From Platanthera guangdongensis (taxonomy: Eukaryota > Streptophyta > Magnoliopsida > Asparagales > Orchidaceae): 64,000 nt of DNA. The position numbers and the translations under genes are program-made. Below, piece after piece: positions 8,863-20,300 of the stretch (position 1 is its first letter; every line of letters begins with the position of its first letter). Under the pieces are notes generated by a model that had not been told where the DNA came from, did not search any database, and saw nothing but the letters and a program-made list of their open reading frames with translations. The stretch is from positions 177,944,375 through 178,008,374 of the forward strand of contig CM077150.1 of assembly GCA_039583875.1 (NCBI GenBank), given 5' to 3'.

Positions 8863-10980
8863 GTGTTTTCTTCTGTAGAAAAAGTCAGGAGCTTCCTTGG
8901 ACTTCCTGACGACTACAGACACTTCATAAAGAACTTTTCGCGGATAGCCTTACTTCTCACTATGCTGACGAGGAAAGATCAGAAGTTCATTTGGACGCCT
9001 GAGTGTGCGCGATCTTTTGAAGAGCCAAAGAGTCGTTTGACCATGACGCCTATCTTGGGTTCGCCATATGATACAGATGGCTATGAGATTTATAGTGATG
9101 CTTCAAGGAGCGGCTTAGGCTGCGTTTTTCTTTAGCTTTGAAAGGTTATTGCATATGGCTCATGTCAGTTGAAAGTGCAGGGGCGGAATTATCCGGTCCA
9201 TGACTTAGAGTTGGCGGCTGTGATTTTTGAACTTAAGCTGTGGCATCATTACTTATATGGCGTGAAAGTTGACATCTTCACGGACCATAAGAGCCTTAAG
9301 TATTTTTTAGATCCGAAAGATCTGAAGATGCGACGGAGGAGGTGTATGTAGTTCCTCGGGGACTACACCTTCTAGATTCATTACACTCCCAGGAAGGGAA
9401 ATGTGATCGTAGATGCCTTGAGTCGCATGACTCCGAAAAGGGCAATTTGGTTTTAGATGCATGATGAGCGTCTGATCCAGGAGTTAGAGGCCTTAGACAT
9501 TTCTTGTGTTGACAAGAATGCCACTACAAATGTGTGTTTGAACTAGACAGAGGTACAGTATGACCTTGCGGACAGGGTTCGACGAGCAACGAAACTCGAT
9601 GAGAGTATGAAGCACTATGCAACAGATGGGTCAAATCCCCAATTCTCCTTGGAAGATGGCCTTTTGAGAAAAGACGGTCGTTTGTACATCCCAAATGTGG
9701 GAAAACTACGAGAGGAATTGACGTATAAGGCACACTTCATGAAGTACTCAATTCACCCAGCGAGCATAAAGATGTACAAGGACATGAAAAAGATGTTTTG
9801 GTGGCTAGGTTTGAAGAAATACATACCTCTTTACGTGGCAAAGTGCCAAACTTGTGCATTGGTAAAAGTTGAATGTCAAAAGCTTGGAGGTTTCCTGAAG
9901 TCATTACCAATTCCATTGTGCAAGTTCGATGATATCTCTATGGATTTTGTGCATGGGTTGCCAAAATCGCAAAGCGAGAACGATGTCATGTGGATGATCG
10001 TTGACCGATTGACAAAGGTATCTCACTTCATACCGAACAAGAAGGACGATTCAGTGGAAAAGCTGGCTAAGTTGTACGTGGACAACATAGTACGATTGCA
10101 CGGTGTGCCCCATAACATCGTTAGTGACCGAGATGGACGCTTTACTTCTGCTGATTGGAGGCTAATCCACCAGTTGTTGGGCACTCGACTGAAGTTCAGT
10201 ACAACCTTTCATCCGCAAATGGATGGTCAGACCGAGAGGACCAACATAATAATGGAGGATATGCTCCGGATGTGCACCTTGGATTTCAGGAAGAGGTGGG
10301 TGGACCACCTCTTTATGATCTAGTTGTCCTATAATAATAACTATCAAGCTAGCATTCAGATGGCGCCCTTCGAAGCTTTAAATGATCGGAATTGTCGAAC
10401 CCCATTAGCTTGGGCGGAAACAGGCGAATCGAAGTTGTATAAGAGAAAGGAGTTCGAAGATGCAAATTCGACTCTACGCTTGATACGTAAGCTGCTATTG
10501 GTAGCCCAGGATATGCAGGAAAAATACTACAATGCCAAACACTGAAATGTGGTGTTTGCACTGGACGATTGGGTATATTTGAAGATAAAGCCATTCAAAG
10601 GCGTGTCCAGGATTCATCGCTTGAAAAAGTTGATTCCGAGGTTTCTTGGTCTGTTTGAAGTGGTTAAGCGAGTTGGAGAAGTTGTCTATCGATTAGCTCT
10701 TTCTATACAGCTATGTGTTTTGCATGATTTGTTTCACATATAGGTGATGCAGAAAGCTTTGAAAGAGCCGACGCAATTAGTGGCTGATGATCAAGTACCG
10801 TTCGATGGTGGGCTAACGACGAAGGTCAGGCCCATTCAGATTGAGGATATGGAGGTCAAGCAGCTACAGAACAAGACAATTGGGATGGTCAAAGTTCGTT
10901 GGGACAATTGTGTCCTTGAATAATTGATATGTGAGCGCAAACAAACCATGCGAGAGGAATTTCCCGAGTTATTTTTGTAA
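8863..10980 (+). pseudogene. pol: pol remnant of element A: RT end, RNase H, integrase, C-terminal domain
   Basis: One reading frame runs through the whole stretch and is broken only by stop codons (for example near 9133, 9349, 9541, 10321, 10543, 10741 and 10921). In order: the RT thumb/connection (VRSFLGL near 8881), RNase H ([14 protein letters not shown], then [10 protein letters not shown]), then integrase. The HHCC zinc finger ends CQTC, and all three catalytic positions are present (MDFVHG, VSDRDGRFTS, DGQTERTN). The chromodomain-like tail has MVKVRWDNC. The 5' part (gag, protease, most of RT) is missing, cut off by F at 8861. The protein closely resembles the D and I remnants. Confidence 0.9.
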
Positions 10981-11044
10981 AATCATGTTGTAAACTTGTG
11001 TGCTATTTTCCTGTATATCTATATCAAATTATAGGACAAAATAT

Positions 11045-11062
11045 TTGTAAGGATGGGAGGTT
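11045..11062 (+). promoter_or_regulatory. Polypurine tract of A
   Basis: GTAAGGATGGGAGGTT lies directly before the TGTAACACC start of the 3' LTR and after the A pol stop. Confidence 0.7.
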
Positions 11063-11109
11063 TGTAACACCACAAAAATCCTGAAATAGAAGATTTGGAA
11101 GTTAACACG

Positions 11110-11595
11110 CGTCGGTAGTGTTAACGTTGGTGTTAGCCTTTGAATTAAATTGACTAACCTCTCGGGAAGCTATAGTGTGGCGGTAGTAAAGTTAGTGTGT
11201 GATGGTATCACTCAATGCACTCAATGCTTTCAACTAAGCATTGAGTGGACTACTACGGGGCGGTAGTGGGCTAGTGCGTGGTGGTACCACTCAACACACT
11301 CAACGCTTCGAAGCATTGAGAGAACTACCACGGGGCGGTAGTGGGTTAGCGCGTGGTGCTATCACTCAACGCTTTTAACGCAGCGTTGAGTTACTACCGT
11401 ACGGCAGTAGGATTACTGCGCGGTGATAGCTCAGGTTAAAGTACCGCTTGGCGATAATTTCCTGACGCACGGCGGTAACTGCTATGTGGCAGTAAGGTTG
11501 AGGTTATTTTGGAGTGAAAGCGTGATGTCGATTGGCCCAAGCGGCAACCGCCTATGATACCGCACGGCGGTAGTAGATACCGCGCGATGGTAGCC
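11110..11595. repeat. Array of CpG-rich CTACC...GGTAG palindromes in the A LTR
   Basis: More than a dozen GGCGGTAGT, GGTAGTAC and CTACCGC-type words are spaced over about 480 bp just upstream of the TATA box. Many pair as palindromes, for example CTACCACGGGGCGGTAG. An equivalent array occurs in the D LTR at 61430-61900. Confidence 0.8.
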
Positions 11596-11597
11596 TC

Positions 11598-11607
11598 TAT
11601 ATAAAAG
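11598..11607 (+). promoter_or_regulatory. TATA box of the A LTR
   Basis: TATATAAAAG follows directly on the palindrome array, consistent with the array being upstream (U3) promoter sequence. Confidence 0.65.
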
Positions 11608-13184
11608 CTGGGCATAAGATTAAACTCTCACTTTTCTCTCTATCTTGATGCTTCAAGTTCTTGAGGGAAAGAGGCTGAGGATCAGTGTTGCAAGCTTGGA
11701 GAAGGAGATCACGTGATCAGAATCAAGAGCTAAAGTAAGATCCCTGATGAGGAAAGTGGGGTGCTCCATTCCATCAGGATAAAAGACTTATTCATGGCTC
11801 CAAAAAGATCTACAAGGGTAACGATTTCTCCTTGGATAAGTGAAGTTCTCAATTTACATATGTGTATGGAACCTCTCACCAAAAGTTGGAAAAAGGTGGT
11901 TTCCAGTTGTAGATCATTATGATCTCTGTTAAACTTATATTTAGATCCGGAATCGAAGTACGGAATAGGCATGTCGTGTGAAACCCATCTGGACAAGTTG
12001 GTCTAGATTGGTGATGAATTGATTTGCATGTCGTAGAAGACTCCATGGATAAAATGTGTTTTTCAATGTGTAGAATCTAGGGTCTGGGGGTGTGCAGGAT
12101 GCTGCAGTGATAGTACTGGAGGTGATCTCCAGGAAAACACCACAAAATGGGGAAGAAGCGACTTTTGTCCCTACCTCGCAGCTGTAGTGCTATCGCCGGT
12201 GCTATCTCCCAGTAAGCAATGTTCGTGAGGCCTATTTCATGGAGACCTGTGAGCCATTGGTTGCGAAGCCTATCTCTGGGAGACCTACATGCTATATTAG
12301 TGAGAACTTAAATAGTTCTGCTTGGTCACAAGGGGGACGCTGAACCCGTGTCATGTCATGGCCATGAAGGTTTCGGCTTTGGACGCATGACGGTTTAAGC
12401 AATGGGCTTTGGCTAACCTGCACCCACCTTATGACGATCGACTTGGAGTGAGTCACTGGATTGAATCTATGAGAGCTCCTTTGACATTGTCGACTCATAG
12501 CAATAAAAGAGATAAATGCTCAAAGGTGTCATTTGATGAACGGTGGCGGGTCCTGAACTCTCGGCACACCGATATGTGCCCTGAGTGCATGAGGCGTGTG
12601 GCCGATCGAGCCTGTGTCTGTGGCGAATGGTGCTTATGTTGCACATTCCTATTGCCAAAAATATATATATGTTGTTGCTTGCAGGGAAGGAGAACCACCA
12701 CCCAGAGTGAGGGGTGGGGTCGTTATAAATTGATTAGCTAATGCTGACTGTTGCTTTATTTGCCACGTTTTGGTGGGTCGTGCTATGCAGGTGCTGGAGA
12801 GACAAGTGGAAAGTAGTGGGCTGAAGTCCCTTATGCTGCTATTGGCTGGCCCTTGAAGGCCCAAAGGCGATCTTTTACTGTTTCATATGTCGCCGGCCCG
12901 CGTGCCGATGTATGAAACCACTTTTGTAAAGGAAAACGTTGTACGTCCTTAAGGCCGTAACTTTTGTGTATTTTGTAAACATTCCTGAGATATTTATATA
13001 TAATGGACATTTGTATGTGTTGAGTTCAAATTAACCCTTGAAGCTTCTGCTAGAATGCTCTGAGTTAGGATTCGGTTAGTAGTTCTGATAATCACATGTA
13101 ACTCCGCCGACTGTTTATGGGATATGGCATGGGGCCCCAGCCGGACCCTCTGTTATATTTCGTATGACGGATGGACGTGTTACA

Positions 13185-13372
13185 TACGGTCATTAAAACT
13201 TAACCTGAATTACAGTTTTCCTTATATTAAACTTTGGGATTTCATATAATGTGTTGAGTTAGAGTCTTGTCTGATCACTTGCAGTTATCCCCTGCACGGC
13301 GTGTCATCACAACGCTTGTTTTCTCTTACTCTGATATTTCCTTTAATTATGGGGAAAATGCAGGTTGTGACA
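13185..13372 (+). repeat. 3' end of the B 5' LTR (remnant)
   Basis: From the ATTAAAACTTAACC word onward this matches the last ~180 bp of the B 3' LTR (about 36950-37131) and ends TTGTGACA just like it. A primer binding site follows. The rest of this LTR was displaced to the left by A. Confidence 0.88.
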
Positions 13373-13373
13373 G

Positions 13374-13386
13374 TTGGTATCAGAGG
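13374..13386 (+). promoter_or_regulatory. Primer binding site of B (initiator-Met tRNA)
   Basis: TTGGTATCAGAGG immediately follows the LTR end. The core TGGTATCAGAG is complementary to the 3' end of plant initiator-Met tRNA. Confidence 0.9.
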
Positions 13387-14053
13387 TATAGGTTGTTTGG
13401 CAATTGGTCGAACAACTATCTTGTGTAGATTTCAGTTATCTTGTTCCATTGCATACATACACCGATGTTTCATCAGTACGTTTTGGCTGAAGCATGAACA
13501 TTACACTCATAAGCATGATAAAAAGTATACATGACATATTATGTAGTATGAGATGCATAATATGCGTTTGTATATGGATCCTCATAGGAAGCAACATGTG
13601 ACAGTTATGTAGTATGAGATGCATAACAATCATCACATGAATGCACAATAGATTTTACTTTTCGTTACATGAGATATTATGTAGTATGGGATGCATAATA
13701 TTTCAAGTGTATGCTACTTATAACATACACTAAGGATTTTATTAGATTGCATAGCACAACATGCATGACATAACATAACATTAGCACACATGTCAAATTA
13801 ATGATTTACATGATGACATACGTACACTCATGGGTTTTAAAACAAAATGAATGGTAATTCATGCATTCTTGATCTATGCACATGAGTCAATAGGATGATG
13901 GTATATCATCCTAAGTCTAAGCATGACATCATTATGAAAACCCCAGAGTAAGTTATCAGCTTTAGCAAGTATCTATACATGTATGGTCTGAACTAAGTTG
14001 TGTAGTTTTAGCGGTTAAGCTAGGTTTTGATTGATTATTAGTTATATTCTTAG
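13387..14053 (+). other. Leader of B with three copies of a 20-bp motif
   Basis: Non-coding 5' leader, AT-rich. The motif ATGTAGTATGAGATGCATAA occurs at 13541-13560, 13607-13626 and, with one change, 13679-13698. The sequence between the copies is not repeated. A role as an RNA structure or packaging element is only a guess. Confidence 0.65.
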
Positions 14054-15285
14054 GATGCCGCCTAAGCACATTGCGATGAGAGCGACTCCCCAGTCTGAGG
14101 GCGAGTCATCTAGTGCGCAGAGTGAGGCCGTGATTGAAGGACTGCGACAGAACAATGAGGCTCTATCCAGGAAAATGTTGGAGATGTAGTCGTAGATCCA
14201 GGCTTTGTTGTCTATCATTTCAGGGGCAGCAACTGAGAGTGCAGGACCCTGTTGTGGGTCAAGCTATTCCTGTTCCTCCCGCACCTTTGATGCCTCCAAT
14301 CCTGTTGCCACCAGAGATGAACTTTATCTCGCATTTCCAGCGATTAGGACCTCCTACCTACGATAGTACAGTGGATTTCATGTCCTTAGACGAATGGATT
14401 ATAGCAATCAAGGAGATGTCATCATACTCCAGAGTTTCTGCGGACCAGAGAGTGATGGTCGATGCGTATTAGCTCAAGGGCCTTGCAAAGAGTTGGTGGT
14501 TGAGGGAAAAGGAGAACCTTAAGGATGGATGTTCCTGGGAATCCTTCAAGGAGTTGTTGTTGAAGAAGTTTCTGCCGTCGGTCGAGCAAGACAGTTTGAT
14601 GAACGATTTTCTGCATCTGAAGCAAAGACAACTCACGGTCAGTGAGTATGAGATTGAATTTAGCAAACTAAGCTAATTTTCCCCTGACTTGGTAACCTCT
14701 GAAACCAATAGAGTTAAGCATTTTTGGGTGATCTTAGGAGTGACATCCAGCAACTGGCCAATGCTTATGGATCTGAAAGCTATGCTGAAGTTGTGGAGGC
14801 TGCCCTAAAGGTCGAAGCAATCGACAATGCTAAGAATTGAGGTCAGCAGATGAGGAAATATAAGAGGAATTCTGACGAGGGTAAAAGCTCTCAAGAATCT
14901 AGTTCTGCTTCTAGGAAAAGGAGCAAGGAGTTATGCAATTTCTGTGACCGACCAAGCCATCCGTTCGAGAGATGCTACAAGAGGATAGGAGCTCCGAAGC
15001 GGGAGCAAGTGCATGCGATCCAGAGTGCTCATAAAGGATATTTATTCTGTACGTCATGCAAGCGAAGGGGGCATGACGCTGCCCGTTGTTGGGGAAAGGA
15101 AAGGGTCTGCTATCAGTGCTGACAGAAAGGTCATTTTAAGTCAAAGTGCCCGCAAACCCAGCCCCCGCTGCAGCCAGTTCCACTTCAGGCACTACTACCG
15201 TCGCAACATTTGGATAAAGGGAAGGGAATGCTGAATGTGGTGTCTATGGAGGAAGCACAGACGTCTACCCAAGTAATCTTAGGTT
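14054..15285 (+). pseudogene. gag: gag of B with three CCHC zinc knuckles, degenerate
   Basis: The ATG at 14054 (MPPKHIAMRATPQSEG) is the likely start. The frame shifts near 14200, then gag core follows (GPPTYDSTVDF, LKGLAKSWWLREKENL, FLPSVEQDSL). Stops and further shifts lie near 14472, 14675 and 14840. The C-terminal part is open at 14850-15122 and has three CX2CX4HX4C knuckles: CNFCDRPSHPFERC, CTSCKRRGHDAARC and CYQC..QKGHFKSKC; the last is split by a stop codon next to its second Cys. Knuckles bind the element RNA. A typical gypsy gag has one or two. Confidence 0.85.
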
Positions 15286-15369
15286 AGATTCTAACCTGGT
15301 TCTAGCTCTTTAGTTCATAGCAGTAGTTCGATGTTTGTTCGTCTAGTTATGTATGCGATTTTATAGGGA

Positions 15370-17301
15370 AGTTTAAGGTAAAAAAACTATTGGGTGTGCG
15401 TTCTTTTCGATTCTGGTGCTACCCACTCGTTCGTGGCTAGGACCTTTGTGGAGCATCATCGTATGACTCTCAACCCAGTTATCATTTCATTTTGCATTAA
15501 GTTTCCTTTTGGTGATTCGGTGGTGTCGGACCGTGGTATTCGTAGTTGTCTGATCATTTTAGGAGATTTACTGGCTTTTGTTGATTTGAAGGTGTTGGAC
15601 CAGGAAGACTTTGATGTGATCTTGGGCATGGACTGGTTGTCCAAATATGATGCGGTAATCCAATGCAAGGTCAAGCATTTGGACTTCACGATGGACAACG
15701 CCCAACCCAGGAGTGTTTATTGTTTTTCATGCCAGAATTCCCCTATAATTTCTGCTGTATGTGCTCGAAAGCTTTTAGATTCCGATTATTTAGCGTACTT
15801 GGTTTCTATTTTGGAGATTGTTGCTAGTTTGTAGCATGTAGAGGAGATTCATGTGGTGCGTGAGTTTCCGGATGTTTTCCCAGTTAATCTTCCTGGTCTT
15901 CAGCTTGAGAGAGACATGGAATTTGTCATAGATCTGGAGCCGGGTACCCATCCTATTGCTAAGGAATCGTACTGTATGTCCCCGCATGAGCTGGAAGAGT
16001 TACGTACCTAGCTGGATGAGTTGGTGTAGAATGGATTTATTAGGCCAAGTTCTTCGCCTTAGGGTGCTCCCGTGTTGTTTGTAAAGAAGGATGGATCTAT
16101 GAAGCTGTGCATCGATTATAGGGAATTAAATAAGGTAACCATCAAGAACAGGTATCCCTTGCTGAGAATAAATGATTTGTTTGATCAGTTGCATGGTAGT
16201 ACTGTGTTTTCGATGATTGACATTCGTTCAGGCTACCATCAATTGAGGATTTGTGAGACTGATATTCGACGGACCACTTTTTGTTACCAGCATGGACATT
16301 TTGAGTTCTTGGTGATGTCATTTGGATTGACGAATGCACCCTCTGCCTTCTTGGACATGATGAACATAGTGTTCAAGGATTTTCTAGATCGTTTTGTGGT
16401 CGTGTTCATTGATGATGTTCTGGTATATTCCCAGAGTGCTGAAGAGCATGTCCAGCACTTGCGTTTGGTTTTGTCTGCTTTGAGGGAGCATAAGTTGTTT
16501 GCCAAGTTAAGCAAGTTTGAGTTTTGGCTTTCTCAGGTTTCCTTTCTGGGTCATGTGGTTAATAACGACGGAATATTTGTTGACCCAGAGAAGATTACCG
16601 TCGTAATGGGTTGGAAAAGACCTGCCACACCCAAGGAGATAAGGAGCTTCCTAGGGCTGGCATAATATTATAGAAGGTTTGTGGAGGGCTTCTCGACGTT
16701 ATCTGCAATGATGACTAGGCTGATGCAGAAGAACACAGCTTTTTTTTGGAGCGATAGGTGTGAAGTGGATTTTCAGGAATTGAAAAAGAGATTGTGCGAT
16801 GATCCGGCGTTGACCTTGCATACCGAAGGGATAGAGTATGATGTGTATATGGACGCATCCCACGTGATACTTGGTTGCGTGTTGATGCAAGAAGGCAAAG
16901 TGATTATGTATGGGTCAAGACAGTTAAAGTTTCATGAAAGGAACTACCCTACACATGATTTAGAGTTCGCAGCAATGATTTATGCCTTGAAGCAATGGAG
17001 AAACATATTTTATGGCGCGTTGTGCAAGATTTACATGGATCATAAGAGTTTGAAGTATGTCTTCACTCAGAAGAAGCTAAACTTGTGACAGCGAAGATGG
17101 TTAGAATATGTAGCAGATTATGATGTTGATATTTTATATCATCCAGGAAAAGCTAATGTGGTAGCAGAAGCCTTGAGTAGGAAGACCGCACGAACCTTTG
17201 GACTTTCAGTGGAATCCCTGGTGGAGGAATTTTTGTTAAAGTATATATCAGTTGGAGTAGAGACTCGACAAGTAGTTTGGTAGTGTTAGAGCCTTCTTGG
17301 A
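15370..17301 (+). pseudogene. pol: pol of B, first part: protease, RT, RNase H
   Basis: One frame with several stops. Protease: VLFDSGATHSFVA near 15397, then ILGMDWLSKYDAVI. RT from about 15840: [27 protein letters not shown], and the catalytic box [11 protein letters not shown] near 16400. RNase H from about 16680: [12 protein letters not shown] and [12 protein letters not shown]. The frame is cut at 17301 by element C after VVW and a short tail. Pol continues at 32304 with a second copy of the RNase H segment. Protease, RT and RNase H would mature Gag-Pol and copy the RNA into DNA. This is a Ty3/gypsy domain order. Confidence 0.92.
16676..17301 (+). repeat. RNase H segment of B, copy 1 (626 bp), left of C
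   Basis: From GGTTTGTGGAGGG to CTTCTTGGA, the segment matches 32304-32929 base for base in length, with no gap. By eye there are roughly 45-50 substitutions. The two copies flank element C as a direct repeat. Confidence 0.9.
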
Positions 17302-20300
17302 TGTAAGACCCCCCCCCCTTTTTTTAAAACCACGAGATCTTAGGCCCAGAACCACCGCTTTGCGATGACACCTCCACGCCCGGGATGGTCGTCACTACAA
17401 AACGCCGAACCTGCCGGCCATATCGATCACAGAATAAGTAGCAAGAGAGTAAATGAAACATGTCCCCAGAAATAATAGCAAAGGTACCGAAAATAGGGCT
17501 CATGCCCGGTACAATAATATCCTCACTACACATCACTCAGCGCGGAAGCAAAACTAAACATCTACTAACGATCGGGACTCACAGTCCCAGCTGTCTGAAC
17601 TCCGGTGCTAGACTGTCCCATCTCCAAGCATGCCGACCTCCGGGGCTGCTCCTCCATGCTGGGCTCCATGGTCCCTTAAAATGATATGGTTCGAAAACCG
17701 TTAGTCTAAAAGACAAAGTCCTATCATCCCCCACCCCTCCCCCCATGGCTCCTAGGCACCGGGCGGAGAGGAGTAAAGGGAAGCTCTGAAGGTGGAGAAT
17801 GAATAAAAAGCAGGTGACGGTGGAACTAATCTAGCAGATCTATAAGTAAAAGTGGCAATAATAAAAGCATGACAAGCTGAACAAGTAAAATGTAACCCAA
17901 ACTTATATGAAATCACATAAGCTAAGGGATCTTCTGCGAGGCTCCTATCGTATAAAGAGTCTCATACCAATTTATACGATAGGGTGTCGGTTTTCTAGCA
18001 AGCATGTATATATTTAAAGAATAATAACCTTAATTTATAAGCACGCTCATGCAAGTTTATAAACTAAGGGGTCGTTTTGTAGGGCCAATTGTATAAAGCG
18101 TCTCATACTACTTTACACAATAGGTGTCAGGCTTATATGATATGACATGCAAGTATGCCATGATGTGAACATGCAAGTGCAACACACCAACTCGACTCTG
18201 TGCACACAGACCTTTAGTTCCCCCTTTCTGGAGCCTAACCTCCCTGGATACCTCCGTTATGGCTAACGGAAGCGGTGGGTTGGGCCTCGCCCACCTCTAA
18301 AACGGTAATTGCACTACCAGTCAGACCTATCGTATGCCTCGACGCTGGTGCACTAAGCGGAGCTCCTACATACTCTTTGCCGGCAAGTCCACCGGACTTA
18401 TCTTGGCGTAGTGCAAAACCACACTTGCCGAGTCAACGTATTGGCGTCGGTGCATCGACCCTCCAATACCGAAGACCCACCACCTTATACTCTATGCACA
18501 TGCAACCTTATATATCAGCTACTAAGCCAAAGCTCCCCGGAACATCCCATCCGTCACAATCAACAACTAAGCCTAAGCTCCCCGGACTATCCCGTTCGTC
18601 ACAATCAACAACCGAGCCAAAGCTCGTCGGGCCAACCTGCCCATCATCAAAACCACTGAGCCTGCTGCCCGTGCGACCAAACCTAACATCCCAAATCATC
18701 GAGGTGAGTGAAAGTGAATCCCTAATAATGTTAGGTACTCTTGCAGTTTATTTTGCCTACGTTTAGGTTAGCCTAGGACTGCCCAAGGCATACCCCGTGA
18801 AGGGTTCTCGAGGGCACTAGGAACTAAGACGGACTGAAGCCCAAAGCTCCCTTTCGCAAGACACATTTTATTATTAGTTAATACCCGATTTCCGATCCCT
18901 TTTGTATTACACTGGTTCCAACCCTAATGTGTTTTGACCCTGTCTCTCTCTCCATAGGAAAGATGATCTTTCGTCGATCCCGAGCACCACCTAATCTTAG
19001 ACAACTATACGACCTAATCATCCTAACTTCCAATGGTATACTCCAATCCACTTTACTAAAATTAGTAAACCACAATCCCATCACCCTATGACCATTCCCC
19101 ATGTTAACTCGATTTCTGCAGTTTTACTAAATACATACCACCTATGTTATATGACGTGCATGATAGGAAGTACTCTAAATTCTCATCCAAACACCCTAAG
19201 ATAATTAATGGAGGCTTATCATAACATTTATGGCCAAAATCCAGAAACTTGGAATTTTCCTAATTTATCTGACATTTTATTTATTTCTTCGAAAAATCCA
19301 AATATTGTGACAAATACTAGGCAGCTAATTAACAATAAATTCAAGTCTCCCAATTTTTTGCAAGGTTTAAGCCTCTGATCCATAATTTTAAAATTAATCA
19401 CATAGTTAACAGCTAAAGAAGTAAGTGTTGTAAATAAACTTCCAAAAATTATAAGAAAATTCAACCATAACTAAAATGTCCTAAAAACACTCCTCACCAA
19501 GTTTCCAAATTTTTCATTGAATAATAAACTCTAATTTTAATTTTGATCATTAACCCTCTTCCATAAATCAATGAAACAACTACTGCAAATATTCATCTAA
19601 AAATTATGATAAAATTTCATCATGAGCATAATGACCTAAGTGCACTTTTGAATAAGTTACACAATTTACTAACCATCATTGAGCTCTGAATATAATATTG
19701 AATATATTTGCATATTTAAAAGCTTGTGAAGTAAGTACTGAAAATATGCATCTAAAAATTATAATAAAAATCAAGTATGAGTATAATGACCAAAAACTTC
19801 ATCTGCCCAATTTTCACAACTTCCCAATGAACAGTGAGATCATTATGAACAAGAGACTATCAAGGGCAAATCCATGTAATACAAAGAAGGTACCAAATAT
19901 ATTATTACAATATTCCCAATAAAGTTTCCAGAGGCTCATATTAACCCCATGACCATACAACCCAAGTTTCATTGCTTTTCATTAAGCTTTGATGGCCTAT
20001 CTTACATGTTTAAGGGTTGTGCCCTAAACTAGGTTTAGGGTTTTGGGGAGTCTAACAGCCTTTAAATCTCATCATATTTTTCCAGAGGACTTTGACAACC
20101 CTAAAGTCCTCTCCACCAAGTTGCAAGTCATTTCAAGGTCATTTGAAGCCTTGACCTTCAAACCCTATGTTTGCACACTTAGGACCTACCCTAGAGTCCT
20201 AGGGCTCCACCCTTCAACTTCCACCCAATAACAATGGAGGGGGTACTTTGTGTGCTAATAAAGCTGAGTGCCAAGTTCCATCACCTTTCGGTGAGATGGT

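Larger units (their letters stand above)
11063..13184 (+). repeat. 3' LTR of element A
   Basis: Begins TGTAACACCAC after a polypurine tract and ends GTGTTACA; about 2.1 kb. Its 3' half (about 12575-13184) is homologous to the D LTR at 40563-41592 on the other strand. TATATAAAAG at 11598-11607 is a TATA box. Short ORFs inside are not supported. It is directly followed by the last 188 bp of a B-type LTR, so A lies inside B's 5' LTR. Confidence 0.88.

Noticed and set aside
18275..18766. 163-codon plus-strand ORF and its partner at 28224-28640
   Set aside because: Both lie in the C LTRs, antisense to the element, and contain the 45-bp repeats; no recognisable domain.
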